NCBI GenBank assembly: GCA_001644045.1
Contig: LUUF01000103.1
Location: 43,205-107,204 of the forward strand
Direction: 5' to 3'
DNA: 64,000 nucleotides
Origin: Methylomonas methanica
Lineage (GTDB): Bacteria; Pseudomonadota; Gammaproteobacteria; Methylococcales; Methylomonadaceae
A program made the position numbers and the translations under genes. The notes beneath the pieces are model-generated. The model searched no databases. It was not told the origin of the DNA and saw only the letters and a list, made by a program, of their open reading frames with translations. The first letter of the stretch is position 1, and every line of letters starts with the position of its first letter. Of this stretch, positions 8,295 through 16,340 are shown piece by piece.

Positions 8295-10691
8295 ATGAAA
8301 ATCAAACCGCTAAGCCCGGCGCAGTTATACACGCCTTGCAAGCTCGAACAGTTACCGTTTAAGACCACCGACGAGTTGGACGATGTCGATAGCGTATTGG
8401 GCCAGGAACGGGCGATAGCCGCGATCAAGTTTGGCATCCGTCTGGATAAACCCGGCTATAACATCTTTGCGATGGCGCCGGATGGCACCGGCAAGCTGAC
8501 CACTATCAAGCAACTGGCCGAGCACGAAGCCTGTCGCCAGCCGGTACCGTCGGATTGGTGTTACGTACACAACTTCAAGCAACCGGCCAAACCCAAGGCA
8601 ATCTGGCTGGAACCCGGCGAGGGCAAAGGGTTTCAAGAAGACATGGCCGAGCTGATCGACGAACTTAGCGTCGGCATTCCGGCGGCCTTTGACGGCGACG
8701 AGTACCGCTCGCGAGCCGGCGAATTGGAAAACGAATCGCGGCAGCGGGAAATCGAAGTACTGAACAAGCTGCGCGAAGAAGCCGAGCAAGCCCATATCAT
8801 TTTCACGGAAACCGCCAACGGCTACGCCTTCCTGCCGGCCAACGACGATAACGAACCTTACGCGCCGGAGCAATTCAATAAGCTGGATAAAGAGCGCCAG
8901 CACCAGTTTCACGACACCGTGCTGGCCTTGCAGGAAAAGGTGCAGGATGCGATCAAAAAATTTCCGCAATGGCGCAAGCAAACCAAGCGCAAACTGCAAG
9001 CCCTAAACCGGGAAGTGGCCGAGCTCGCGGTGCATCACTCGATAGACGATCTGAAAGACAAATACGCCAAGCACCAAGCGGTGCTGGATTATCTCAGCGC
9101 CGTGCAACAAGACATCATCGACCATGTGCGCGACTTTATTCCGCACAGCGACAAGGTACTGTCCTTCATGGAATTGCCGCAAGATCCCAATCCGTTCAAG
9201 CGCTATCAGGTCAATCTGATGGTGGATTTGAATCACAAACGCGCCGCGCCGGTGATTTGCGAGGATTTGCCCAACCACGGCAATCTGCTGGGCCGCATCG
9301 ACCACCAAGCGCAAATGGGTTCGTTGGTTACCGACTTTACCATGATCAAGCCCGGCGCATTTCATAAAGCCAACGGCGGTTACCTGATCCTGGACGCGCG
9401 CAAATTGTTATTGCAACCCTATGCCTGGGAAACCTTAAAACGCACTTTGCAAGCCGGCGAAATCCGCATCGAATCGCTGGAACGGGCGCTGAGCCTGATC
9501 AGCACTTCCTCGTTGGAACCCGAGCCTATCCCGCTGAACATCAAGGTCATCCTGCTCGGCGATCCGCTGCTGTATTACCTGTTGAGTTTTTACGACCCCG
9601 AGTTTCAGGACTTCTTCAAAGTCGCCGCGGACTTTGCCGGCCACGTCGACCGCGAGCACAACAGCCTGGAATACGCCCGGCTACTGGCGACTATCGCGCG
9701 CCGGGAAAAACTGCGGCCGCTCAGCCAGCAAGCCGTGGCCCGCATCATCGAGCACAGCGCGCGGATGGCCGACGATTCGGAAAAACTGCTCACTCATCTG
9801 CGCAGTATCAAGGATTTACTGACCGAAGCCGATTACTGGGCCGGCGAAAACGGCCATACCGTGATCGCCAATAGCGATGTGCAGCAAGCCATCGACGAAA
9901 AAAATCACCGGCTGGACCGAATCCGCGAACGACTTTACGAAACCATTCAGCGCGGCACCATCATGATCGCCACCGAAGACAAGGTCGTCGGCCAGATCAA
10001 CGGCTTGTCGGTCTTGCAACTGGGCGAATTCAGTTTCGGCCAGCCGTCGCGGATCACCGCCACCACCCGCATGGGCAACGGCAAGGTGGTGGACATCGAA
10101 CGGGAAACCGAGCTGGGCGGCGCGATTCATTCCAAAGGCGTGCTGATTTTGTCCAGCTTTATCGCCTCTCGCTACGCCCGTACCCGGCCGTTTTCGCTGG
10201 CCGCCAGCCTGGTGTTCGAGCAATCCTACGGCCACGTGGAAGGCGATAGCGCGTCGCTGGCGGAGTTGTGCGCGATCCTGTCTTCGCTGGCGCAAGTGCC
10301 GCTACGCCAGGATCTGGCGATGACCGGCTCGGTGAATCAGCTTGGCCAGGTGCAACCTATCGGCGGCGTGAATGAAAAAATCGAAGGCTTTTTCGACATT
10401 TGCGCGGCTCGTGGTCTGAGCGGCAGCCAGGGCGTGATCATCCCGGCCAGCAATATCCCGCATTTAATGCTGCGTTGGGATGTGGTGCATGCCGCGCAAG
10501 CCGGGCAGTTCCATATTTATCAGGTCGCCACGGTCGATGATGCACTGGGTTTATTGAGTGACATGGACGTAGGCATGGCAGACGCGCAAGGCCAATTTCC
10601 AGGCGATTCGTTCAACGGCAAAATCGACGCACAGTTGCAGCAATTTACCAGCTTGGTCAAGGAGTTTGCGGCTAAAGCAGACGGCAAATGA
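8295..10691 (+). CDS. Lon-like ATP-dependent protease (LonB/AAA_32 type)
   Basis: A 798-residue protein of the Lon-related putative ATP-dependent protease family. The N-terminal P-loop DGTGKLTT lies at 63-70. A long helical insertion rich in charged residues spans about 120-280 (predicted coiled coil), then comes the AAA core. The C-terminal Lon-type protease domain has the GDSAS motif with the catalytic serine at residue 652 and GGVNEKIEGF with the catalytic lysine at 695, the standard Ser-Lys dyad. Family members degrade damaged or unfolded proteins; this subgroup lacks the N-terminal Lon substrate domain. AGGG lies 11 bases before the ATG. Monocistronic, ending before a long hairpin. Confidence 0.9.
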   Translation: MKIKPLSPAQLYTPCKLEQLPFKTTDELDDVDSVLGQERAIAAIKFGIRLDKPGYNIFAMAPDGTGKLTTIKQLAEHEACRQPVPSDWCYVHNFKQPAKPKAIWLEPGEGKGFQEDMAELIDELSVGIPAAFDGDEYRSRAGELENESRQREIEVLNKLREEAEQAHIIFTETANGYAFLPANDDNEPYAPEQFNKLDKERQHQFHDTVLALQEKVQDAIKKFPQWRKQTKRKLQALNREVAELAVHHSIDDLKDKYAKHQAVLDYLSAVQQDIIDHVRDFIPHSDKVLSFMELPQDPNPFKRYQVNLMVDLNHKRAAPVICEDLPNHGNLLGRIDHQAQMGSLVTDFTMIKPGAFHKANGGYLILDARKLLLQPYAWETLKRTLQAGEIRIESLERALSLISTSSLEPEPIPLNIKVILLGDPLLYYLLSFYDPEFQDFFKVAADFAGHVDREHNSLEYARLLATIARREKLRPLSQQAVARIIEHSARMADDSEKLLTHLRSIKDLLTEADYWAGENGHTVIANSDVQQAIDEKNHRLDRIRERLYETIQRGTIMIATEDKVVGQINGLSVLQLGEFSFGQPSRITATTRMGNGKVVDIERETELGGAIHSKGVLILSSFIASRYARTRPFSLAASLVFEQSYGHVEGDSASLAELCAILSSLAQVPLRQDLAMTGSVNQLGQVQPIGGVNEKIEGFFDICAARGLSGSQGVIIPASNIPHLMLRWDVVHAAQAGQFHIYQVATVDDALGLLSDMDVGMADAQGQFPGDSFNGKIDAQLQQFTSLVKEFAAKADGK

Positions 10692-10710
10692 AGTGCTGTC
10701 TGCTTGGAAA

Positions 10711-10752
10711 TAGCCGTGTAGAGACACAAGACTTTGCGCCTCTACACGGCTA
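10711..10752. repeat. Long hairpin at the convergent lon-like/ygiD ends
   Basis: TAGCCGTGTAGAG (10711-10723) and CTCTACACGGCTA (10740-10752) form a perfect 13-bp inverted repeat around a 16-base loop whose own ends partly pair (ACACAAG with TTGCG). The right arm supplies the TAG stop of the ygiD gene on the minus strand. It may act as a bidirectional terminator although it lacks a T-run. The GTAGAG...CTCTAC core resembles short dispersed palindromic repeats in other bacteria, so it could be a small mobile hairpin. Confidence 0.6.
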
Positions 10753-11538
10753 CCCAACCTGGACAGACAACATCGAGATAGCGCCCAGCGTGGTTTTATC
10801 GGTGAAAAAACCCAGACTTTCGCCCTCGTCTCGCAAACCCAGGATATACAGCAAGGGCAGAAAATGTTCGTCCGTGGGAATGGCCAAGGCTGCATCACCT
10901 AGCTCTCGGTATCTAACTAAGGCGCGATGATCGCCGTCGATAAGCAATTGTTTAATCCGTTCGGCAAACGCCACGGCCCAGTCGTGCGCGGTATCCCGCC
11001 AAATCGCCGCCTGCAAATTGTGGACGATATTGCCGCTGCCGACGATCAATACGCCTTCGTCTCGCAACCAACCTAATGCTTTGCCCAGTTGATAGTGCTG
11101 TTCCGGCGATTTATTCAGGTCTAAACTGAGTTGCATAACCGGAACATCGGCTTCTGGAAACATGTGGCACAAAATCGACCAGCTGCCATGATCCAAACCC
11201 CAATCCTGATCCAATACAATCGACGGCATCAGTTCGTGAATACGCATCGCCAATACCGGGCTGCCGGGCGCCGGATAGACAAAATCGAATAAAGCTTTCG
11301 GAAAACCATAAAAATCGTGAATAGTCCTTGGCTGCGGCATCGCCGTGATACGGGCACCCTCGGTTTGCCAATGCGCGGAGATACATAAAACAGCCTTGGG
11401 CCTGGGCAGCGTTTGTCCCAACGCCGCCCAAGCACGACTGAATTCGTTATCTTCAATCGCATTCAGCGGACTACCGTGACCGATGAATAAGGCCGGCATC
11501 CTTGCCAGGTTTTGGTTGTCAGGCTTGGCCATATTCAT
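10750..11538 (-). CDS. ygiD: Extradiol ring-cleavage dioxygenase, YgiD/DODA type
   Basis: About 262 residues, the usual length for class III (LigB-like) 4,5-DOPA extradiol dioxygenases. Conserved metal-ligand segments are visible: IGHGSPLNAIED near the N terminus, CISAHWQTEG, and GSGNIVHNL in the C-terminal half; DQDWGLDHGSW is also typical. The enzyme opens catechol-type rings; the physiological substrate in bacteria is uncertain. I chose the ATG at 11538 because GGGAG lies 8 bases upstream; in-frame ATGs also occur at 11553 and 11565. Third gene after azoR and pirin in the same direction, a set consistent with quinone/aromatic stress handling. Confidence 0.85.
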   Translation of the reverse strand: MNMAKPDNQNLARMPALFIGHGSPLNAIEDNEFSRAWAALGQTLPRPKAVLCISAHWQTEGARITAMPQPRTIHDFYGFPKALFDFVYPAPGSPVLAMRIHELMPSIVLDQDWGLDHGSWSILCHMFPEADVPVMQLSLDLNKSPEQHYQLGKALGWLRDEGVLIVGSGNIVHNLQAAIWRDTAHDWAVAFAERIKQLLIDGDHRALVRYRELGDAALAIPTDEHFLPLLYILGLRDEGESLGFFTDKTTLGAISMLSVQVG

Positions 11539-11569
11539 CGTATCTGCTCCCATAAAGTGTTCCATCCGC

Positions 11570-12451
11570 CTAAGCCGCTGCGTTAAAACGGCCCGCCTGA
11601 TAATCGTCTATCGCCTGTTCGATCTGCTCGCGGGTGTTCATCACAAACGGCCCGTGTTGGACGATAGGCTCGCGCAGCGGCGCGCCGGCAACCAGGATTA
11701 AACGGCTGTCTTGCCTGGCTTGCACGATCACCCCATCCGCTTCTTTGCCATTGTTCAGAACCGCCATGCGTTGCGCGGAAACTGTTCTTTCGGCCACCGC
11801 CACCTCGCCGCGATACACGTAGAAGAAGGCGTTATGTCCAGTGAGTAGCGATTGACTGAAACTTGTGCCGGCCGGCACATGCACATCCAGGAATAATGGT
11901 TCGGTATCGGGCCGTTGAATTGCGCCGATTACGCCATGGCTGCTGCCGGCAATCACCCGCACCTTGACGCCGTCCGCCGTAAGCAATTCCGGAATCTGCT
12001 CGCTTTGCACATCTTTATAACCCGCCGGCTGCATCTTCTCGGCGGCGGGCAGATTGATCCACAATTGAAAGCCTTCCAACAAGCCGTCTTTTTGCTCGGG
12101 CATTTCCGAATGAATAATCCCGCGCCCGGCCGTCATCCATTGAATGCCGCCAGTTTCCAGCAAACCTTGATGGCCGGCGTTATCGCTATGCCGCATCCGC
12201 CCCGTGACCAAATAAGTCAAGGTTTCGAAGCCGCGATGTGGATGATTGGGAAAGCCGGCGATGTAATCGTTAGGCTTGTCGCTGCCGAAGGCATCCAACA
12301 TCAAGAACGGATCGAGGCGCTGCTGCAAGGCTTGGTCCAACACGCGGGTCAATTTCACACCGGCACCATCCGACGTGGCGTGACCAACCACGAGTTGTTC
12401 GATACCGCGCGAACGGTGTACCACATCGGTTTTGCGTGTTTCATTATTCAT
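11570..12451 (-). CDS. Pirin family protein
   Basis: A 293-residue cupin of the pirin family. The N-terminal cupin shows NHPHRGFETLTYL and a later IIHSEMPE, which hold the iron-ligand histidines and glutamate; HRGFETLTY is a pirin signature. Bacterial pirins include quercetin 2,3-dioxygenase activity and regulatory roles; which applies here is not readable. AGGAG is 7 bases before the ATG. It lies between azoR (27-base gap) and ygiD (31-base gap), so the three are probably one operon. Confidence 0.88.
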   Translation of the reverse strand: MNNETRKTDVVHRSRGIEQLVVGHATSDGAGVKLTRVLDQALQQRLDPFLMLDAFGSDKPNDYIAGFPNHPHRGFETLTYLVTGRMRHSDNAGHQGLLETGGIQWMTAGRGIIHSEMPEQKDGLLEGFQLWINLPAAEKMQPAGYKDVQSEQIPELLTADGVKVRVIAGSSHGVIGAIQRPDTEPLFLDVHVPAGTSFSQSLLTGHNAFFYVYRGEVAVAERTVSAQRMAVLNNGKEADGVIVQARQDSRLILVAGAPLREPIVQHGPFVMNTREQIEQAIDDYQAGRFNAAA

Positions 12452-12478
12452 GGCTGATCTCCTGTGTTCGGTTGATAT

Positions 12479-13078
12479 TTAGGCAGCCAAAGCTGCAATC
12501 TGGCTAGCGGCAGCTTGCAAGGCCAGTTGTTCGGCATCGCCGCCCATCGCCAAACCTTCCGCATAAATGAACGTGACATCGGTCATGCCCAAAAATCCCA
12601 ACACGGTACGCAAATATGTACTTTGGCTGTCGGTCTCGGTACCGCTATGCTTGCCGCCGGCGGTTTGAATCACAAACACTTGCTTGTTTTTCAGTAAGCC
12701 TTCCACGCCGTTTTCGGTGTATTGAAACGTCACTCTGGCGCGGGCGATAGCGTCTATCCAGGCTTTCAGTTGCGCCGGAATGCCGAAGTTATACATCGGC
12801 GCGGTTAATACCACGACGTCGGCTTGTTGAATTTCGGCTATCAACGCATCGTCCAGCGCCACCCGTTGCGCTTGCGCCGGGTTGCGTTGCTCGGCGGGGG
12901 TACTCAGCGCAATCAAAGCCGCTTCATCCAGCAAAGGATGCGGGGTTTTCGCCAAGTCGCGCACCGCCAATTGTACCGCCGGCGCTTGTTGGCGTAGCCC
13001 GGCAACCAAACTATCGGCCAGACGGCTGGAATAAGCATTTTCGGCGCGGATGCTGGAGTTAATTTGCAGAATGTTCAT
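12479..13078 (-). CDS. azoR: FMN-dependent NADH-azoreductase
   Basis: A 199-residue flavodoxin-fold reductase, the usual AzoR length. The N terminus INSSIRAENAYSSRLADSL contains the FMN phosphate-binding stretch; APMYNFGIPAQLKAWIDAI and TAGGKHSG are the conserved flavin-site segments. AzoR reduces quinones and azo compounds with NADH by two-electron transfer. GGGAG lies 6 bases before the ATG. It is the first gene of the azoR-pirin-ygiD group and is divergent from a LysR regulator 103 bp away, which makes that regulator the likely controller. Confidence 0.92.
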   Translation of the reverse strand: MNILQINSSIRAENAYSSRLADSLVAGLRQQAPAVQLAVRDLAKTPHPLLDEAALIALSTPAEQRNPAQAQRVALDDALIAEIQQADVVVLTAPMYNFGIPAQLKAWIDAIARARVTFQYTENGVEGLLKNKQVFVIQTAGGKHSGTETDSQSTYLRTVLGFLGMTDVTFIYAEGLAMGGDAEQLALQAAASQIAALAA

Positions 13079-13158
13079 TTAAGTCTCCCAAATGTGTTTG
13101 AAGTTGGGTTGACTATACGCCTGGATAATATTGGGCAGAAGACCGGAAAATGGATAAC

Positions 13159-13180
13159 ATTGTTCCATTGGAGGAACAAT
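13159..13180. promoter_or_regulatory. Perfect palindrome covering the LysR-gene ribosome binding site
   Basis: ATTGTTCC (13159-13166), six bases, GGAACAAT (13173-13180). It contains a T-N11-A pattern as in LysR-type boxes. The Shine-Dalgarno GGAGGA of the regulator gene falls inside it, one base before the ATG at 13182. It could serve as an autoregulatory operator, as an mRNA hairpin hiding the RBS, or both. Confidence 0.65.
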
Positions 13181-13181
13181 A

Positions 13182-14081
13182 ATGCAGATAGAACCCAACG
13201 ACTTGTGGCTATTCGCCAAAATCGCCGATGCCGGCAGTTTTTCCAAGGCCGGCGAATTGCTGGGTTTGCCCAAATCGACCATCTCGCGGCGCATCAGTAA
13301 TCTGGAAAAACAGCTGGGCGAGCGTTTGCTGCAGCGCACCACCCGGCAGTTGAATCTGACCGAATTCGGTTTGCGCCTGCTGCAACATGGCCGGCAGGTC
13401 AGCGAGGAAATCGAAGCGGCGATGGCCTTGGCGCAGCACCGGCAAATCCAGCCCAGCGGCGTGCTGCGCATCTCGATGCCCAACGACTTTGCCAATCTAT
13501 TCTTGGCGCCGCTGCTGGCCGAATTCAGCGATACCTACCCGGCCATTGCCCTGGAAATCGATTTATCCGCGCGGCGGGTGGATTTGCTTAGCGAGAGTTT
13601 TGACCTGGCGATTCGGATGGGCGATCTGCCGGACGACGCCACCTTGACGGCCAAGCGGCTGCATCTGCAAACCTGGGGCTTGTATGCCTCGCCACAATAT
13701 CTGGCAAAACGCGGCACACCTGAGCACCCCGAGGACTTATTGAAACACGACGCCCTCAGCCTGCTGGCCGGCAACCGGGAAGCGCCGGCCTGGCAATTGA
13801 ACAAGGGCGAACAGCAATGGCTGGGCATGCCACCGATCCGCATCAAGGCAAACTCGCCGGAATTACTGGTAAAGCTGGCCACACAACATCAAGGCATCGT
13901 CGCCGCGCCGGACTCTTACGCCAGCATTTCCGTGCCGAACCAGGAACTGGTGCGGGTGCTGCCGGAATGGTGTTTGCCGCAAACCACGGCTTGGCTGGTG
14001 TTTCCCGGCCGACGCTTGATGCCGACCAAAACCCGGGTGTTTATCGATTTTTTGGACGTGCATTTAAAAGCTTTTGCATGA
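13182..14081 (+). CDS. LysR-type transcriptional regulator
   Basis: A 299-residue LTTR. Residues 1-60 form the winged helix-turn-helix (FAKIADAGSFSKAGELLGLPKSTISRRI), followed by the linker helix and a periplasmic-binding-like effector domain from about 90. It belongs to the group that often controls adjacent quinone reductase/azoreductase and pirin genes. It is transcribed away from azoR, with the palindrome at 13159-13180 in the shared region. The inducer is probably an electrophile or quinone, inferred from the neighbours. Confidence 0.9.
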   Translation: MQIEPNDLWLFAKIADAGSFSKAGELLGLPKSTISRRISNLEKQLGERLLQRTTRQLNLTEFGLRLLQHGRQVSEEIEAAMALAQHRQIQPSGVLRISMPNDFANLFLAPLLAEFSDTYPAIALEIDLSARRVDLLSESFDLAIRMGDLPDDATLTAKRLHLQTWGLYASPQYLAKRGTPEHPEDLLKHDALSLLAGNREAPAWQLNKGEQQWLGMPPIRIKANSPELLVKLATQHQGIVAAPDSYASISVPNQELVRVLPEWCLPQTTAWLVFPGRRLMPTKTRVFIDFLDVHLKAFA

Positions 14082-14138
14082 GGCACTATCGGCAACCTGG
14101 TAAACGACAAAAACCTTCAGGCCACACAGTTTATTTGT

Positions 14139-14167
14139 TTGACTGAGACTACCCGCCTCTATAGAAT
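14139..14167 (+). promoter_or_regulatory. Sigma70 promoter of the VPLPA-CTERM gene
   Basis: TTGACT at 14139-14144 and TAGAAT at 14162-14167 are separated by exactly 17 bases. Transcription would start near 14174 and give a 5' leader of about 60 bases. Confidence 0.65.
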
Positions 14168-14200
14168 CCGCGCAGCCTAGCCGAAGGTTAGGAAACCTGC

Positions 14201-14224
14201 CAATTCAACAATTCAACAATTCAA
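14201..14224 (+). repeat. Three tandem CAATTCAA octamers in the 5' leader
   Basis: Three perfect 8-bp copies directly precede the Shine-Dalgarno AAGGAGA of the VPLPA-CTERM gene. Copy number could change by slippage and alter leader length between promoter and RBS. Confidence 0.75.
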
Positions 14225-14233
14225 GGAGAACTC

Positions 14234-14908
14234 ATGTTTAGATTTTTGGATATTTCACGCGGCATCGCCCTGTTAGTCGGCGTGATGGCGATCGGCTCGG
14301 CGCAGGCCACCGTAATTGCCGGAACGGATTTCATCAAAACTGCAAGTGCTCATTACGTTATTAACGCAACTGGGAGTTCGGCTATCTACAGACCCTCCTT
14401 CATCGTGATCGGCGCCGATGGTTCGGAGCCAAGCGAGAACTTTGGGCCGTTCAGCATATCCGGTTCATTTGACGTCGAACGCTATCAAAGTACGGCAAGC
14501 CCTACTTCAACGCCGGCAAGCGGCGAAATTACCAACAAGATATTGTTTACCAACGCCAATATCACGCTGAACGGCGCAACTCATAGCTTCGAATTTCCCA
14601 GCTTCTTTAGTGTCATGACTAGCGACACAGCATTTCAGTCAGAGCCGGAATCTCTCGGTTGTTCCGTCCCATCAGGCCTCATCGCTTCCTGCGTAACGAA
14701 TCCTAGTCTGAATCCGTCTTTTTGGTCCGGAACACTGAGCAATCAATCCATAAGCATTGACGGTTTCGCGGCGGTAGATACCATAAGAGCGGGTTATAAC
14801 TATCACATAGAAGCTTCTCCGGTACCGCTGCCAGGCGCCGTTTGGCTGTTTGCTTCGGCCTTAGGCCTACTCGGTGGAATGACGCAAAGAAGGAATGGCG
14901 GCAAATAG
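14234..14908 (+). CDS. VPLPA-CTERM sorting-domain surface protein
   Basis: A 224-residue exported protein. An N-terminal signal peptide ends near residue 25 (VMAIGSAQA-T). The C terminus carries VPLPGAVWLF, a hydrophobic helix and a basic tail QRRNGGK, which is the VPLPA variant of PEP-CTERM sorting signals recognised by an exosortase. The middle region is beta-rich and low in charge, with a pair of cysteines, and matches no catalytic family I know. PEP-CTERM proteins are usually linked to extracellular polysaccharide matrices. It has its own strong promoter (14139-14167) and AAGGAGA 6 bases before the ATG. No exosortase is present in this window. Confidence 0.82.
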   Translation: MFRFLDISRGIALLVGVMAIGSAQATVIAGTDFIKTASAHYVINATGSSAIYRPSFIVIGADGSEPSENFGPFSISGSFDVERYQSTASPTSTPASGEITNKILFTNANITLNGATHSFEFPSFFSVMTSDTAFQSEPESLGCSVPSGLIASCVTNPSLNPSFWSGTLSNQSISIDGFAAVDTIRAGYNYHIEASPVPLPGAVWLFASALGLLGGMTQRRNGGK

Positions 14909-14923
14909 GCTTTTCTTAAGCCC

Positions 14924-14954
14924 CGGATGGGCTTGGTAGCTTGCAGCCCATCCG
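14924..14954. terminator. Stem-loop between convergent surface-protein and porin genes
   Basis: CGGATGGGCT (14924-14933) pairs perfectly with AGCCCATCCG (14945-14954), loop 11 bases. No T-run on either side, so it may block readthrough by structure rather than as a classical rho-independent terminator. Confidence 0.5.
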
Positions 14955-14977
14955 TCAAATTAATGAATCGCGGTTCG

Positions 14978-16222
14978 TCAAAAAGTCAGCAACAAATCCG
15001 TCGAAACCAATAACTGCTGATGGCTTACCCCAACATCGAATGCCCGCCAGCCGTCGCTGATGTCGTAGCGCACACTGGGCCGCAAGGTCAGCCACGGCAA
15101 GGGTTTCCAATTGGCGCCGACGGTGGCGGCGTAATAATTGGCCGGTGCGCTGGCCAGCGCCGGCTTGCGGGCCGGCACGCCAACCCGGGCACCATCGTCG
15201 TCGCGAAACCATTCCAGGCGCAGGCCCAAACCCAGGTCATCGAATAGATCGTAATTCAAATAGCCAACCACGCCATACCACTCCGCACTTTCGACGCCGG
15301 CCATCTTGGTGATCCAACCGTAATCGTGTTGCAAGGTTGCGTGCCAGCGCTCGCCAATGTCCTGCTTCAATACCACGCTGTACAAATTGACATCCCTTGC
15401 CGCCGACTCGCTCAAACTGCCGTGCGAACCGCTCAGCGCCAGCGAAGTACCGGTTTTTGGATTCACCCAATTGATGCCGCCGATAAAGCCCCAATTCTCC
15501 AAGCGATGTTGAAAGCTGCCGTCCCAGCCGGCGTAAGGACTGCCGGTCACCGCGCCGGCTTTTAGTTCCAGATTTTCATCAACTGAATAACTGGCCAGCA
15601 GGCCGGTATGCGAAAACGGTTCGCCGAACTGCATCGTATAGGAATGCGAATAAAAAAAGTTGTCCGGCGCGGTAACCGTTTCGTTACCGATCAGCGTGTA
15701 AAACTCGCCCAGTTTGATCTTCAAACCGTTCCCAAGCGGCGCGAAAAATTCCAGATAGGCTTGCGGGAAGGCAATGCCATAGAGGCGTTCATGCAACAAA
15801 TGCGCATCCCAGTGATCGCCCGGATCGCCCATCGAACGGGTATAAAACGCATCGCTACCGAAGATGAAATCCAGGCGACCGCCCCAGCTCCATTCGTTGG
15901 CATTGGTCGAGACGCTACGCTCCAGAAATTGGTAGAGCTGGTTCAATTGCAGTTCGTCGGCCCGGTCGGAAAAACTCACGGTACCGTTAAAGCGATCGGC
16001 CGGCTGATTGGCATTGTAGCTAACGCCGGTATTCAGCCAGCCGCCCCAATGCAAATCCGCCTGCTTGAACCAGTCGGCTAGATCGGAATCGTCAGGTATC
16101 AATAGCTCGCGCAGATGCTTGACGCTGGTCAGGCTAGGCTCATCGCCGCGCGCATCAGCCACCGTTATGCAGAAAACGGCAAGCAGGCCCCCAACAATTT
16201 TGCATGTATTTGCGCGATCCAT
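14978..16222 (-). CDS. Outer-membrane beta-barrel porin (BBP2-like)
   Basis: A 414-residue protein with a signal peptide ending near residue 26 (AVFCITVADARG-D). The mature part alternates polar and aromatic residues as in outer-membrane barrels and ends in VSTDLLLTF, a C-terminal Phe signature for BamA recognition. Segments such as LHWGGWLNTGVSYNANQP and FYTLIGNETVTAPDNFFYSHSY match the putative beta-barrel porin-2 family. It lies upstream of the SulP gene's 3' end on the same strand, near carbonic anhydrase, so a role in anion or bicarbonate entry is plausible but inferred from position. Confidence 0.78.
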   Translation of the reverse strand: MDRANTCKIVGGLLAVFCITVADARGDEPSLTSVKHLRELLIPDDSDLADWFKQADLHWGGWLNTGVSYNANQPADRFNGTVSFSDRADELQLNQLYQFLERSVSTNANEWSWGGRLDFIFGSDAFYTRSMGDPGDHWDAHLLHERLYGIAFPQAYLEFFAPLGNGLKIKLGEFYTLIGNETVTAPDNFFYSHSYTMQFGEPFSHTGLLASYSVDENLELKAGAVTGSPYAGWDGSFQHRLENWGFIGGINWVNPKTGTSLALSGSHGSLSESAARDVNLYSVVLKQDIGERWHATLQHDYGWITKMAGVESAEWYGVVGYLNYDLFDDLGLGLRLEWFRDDDGARVGVPARKPALASAPANYYAATVGANWKPLPWLTLRPSVRYDISDGWRAFDVGVSHQQLLVSTDLLLTF

Positions 16223-16249
16223 AGCTATTCAATGACAAACGAAATGCAA

Positions 16250-16276
16250 CCCGGTCTGATAGATATTCAGACCGGG
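16250..16276. terminator. Stem-loop between SulP and porin genes
   Basis: CCCGGTCTGA (16250-16259) and TCAGACCGGG (16267-16276) form a perfect 10-bp stem with a 7-base loop. On the minus strand it lies after the SulP stop and before the porin start. There is no long T-run, so it may be an attenuating or mRNA-stabilising hairpin. Confidence 0.55.
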
Positions 16277-16340
16277 TACAACAGCAAGTTAAGAACTAAA
16301 CGGATATAGCGGTTTAACGGACTATCAAGCGGCTAACAGC

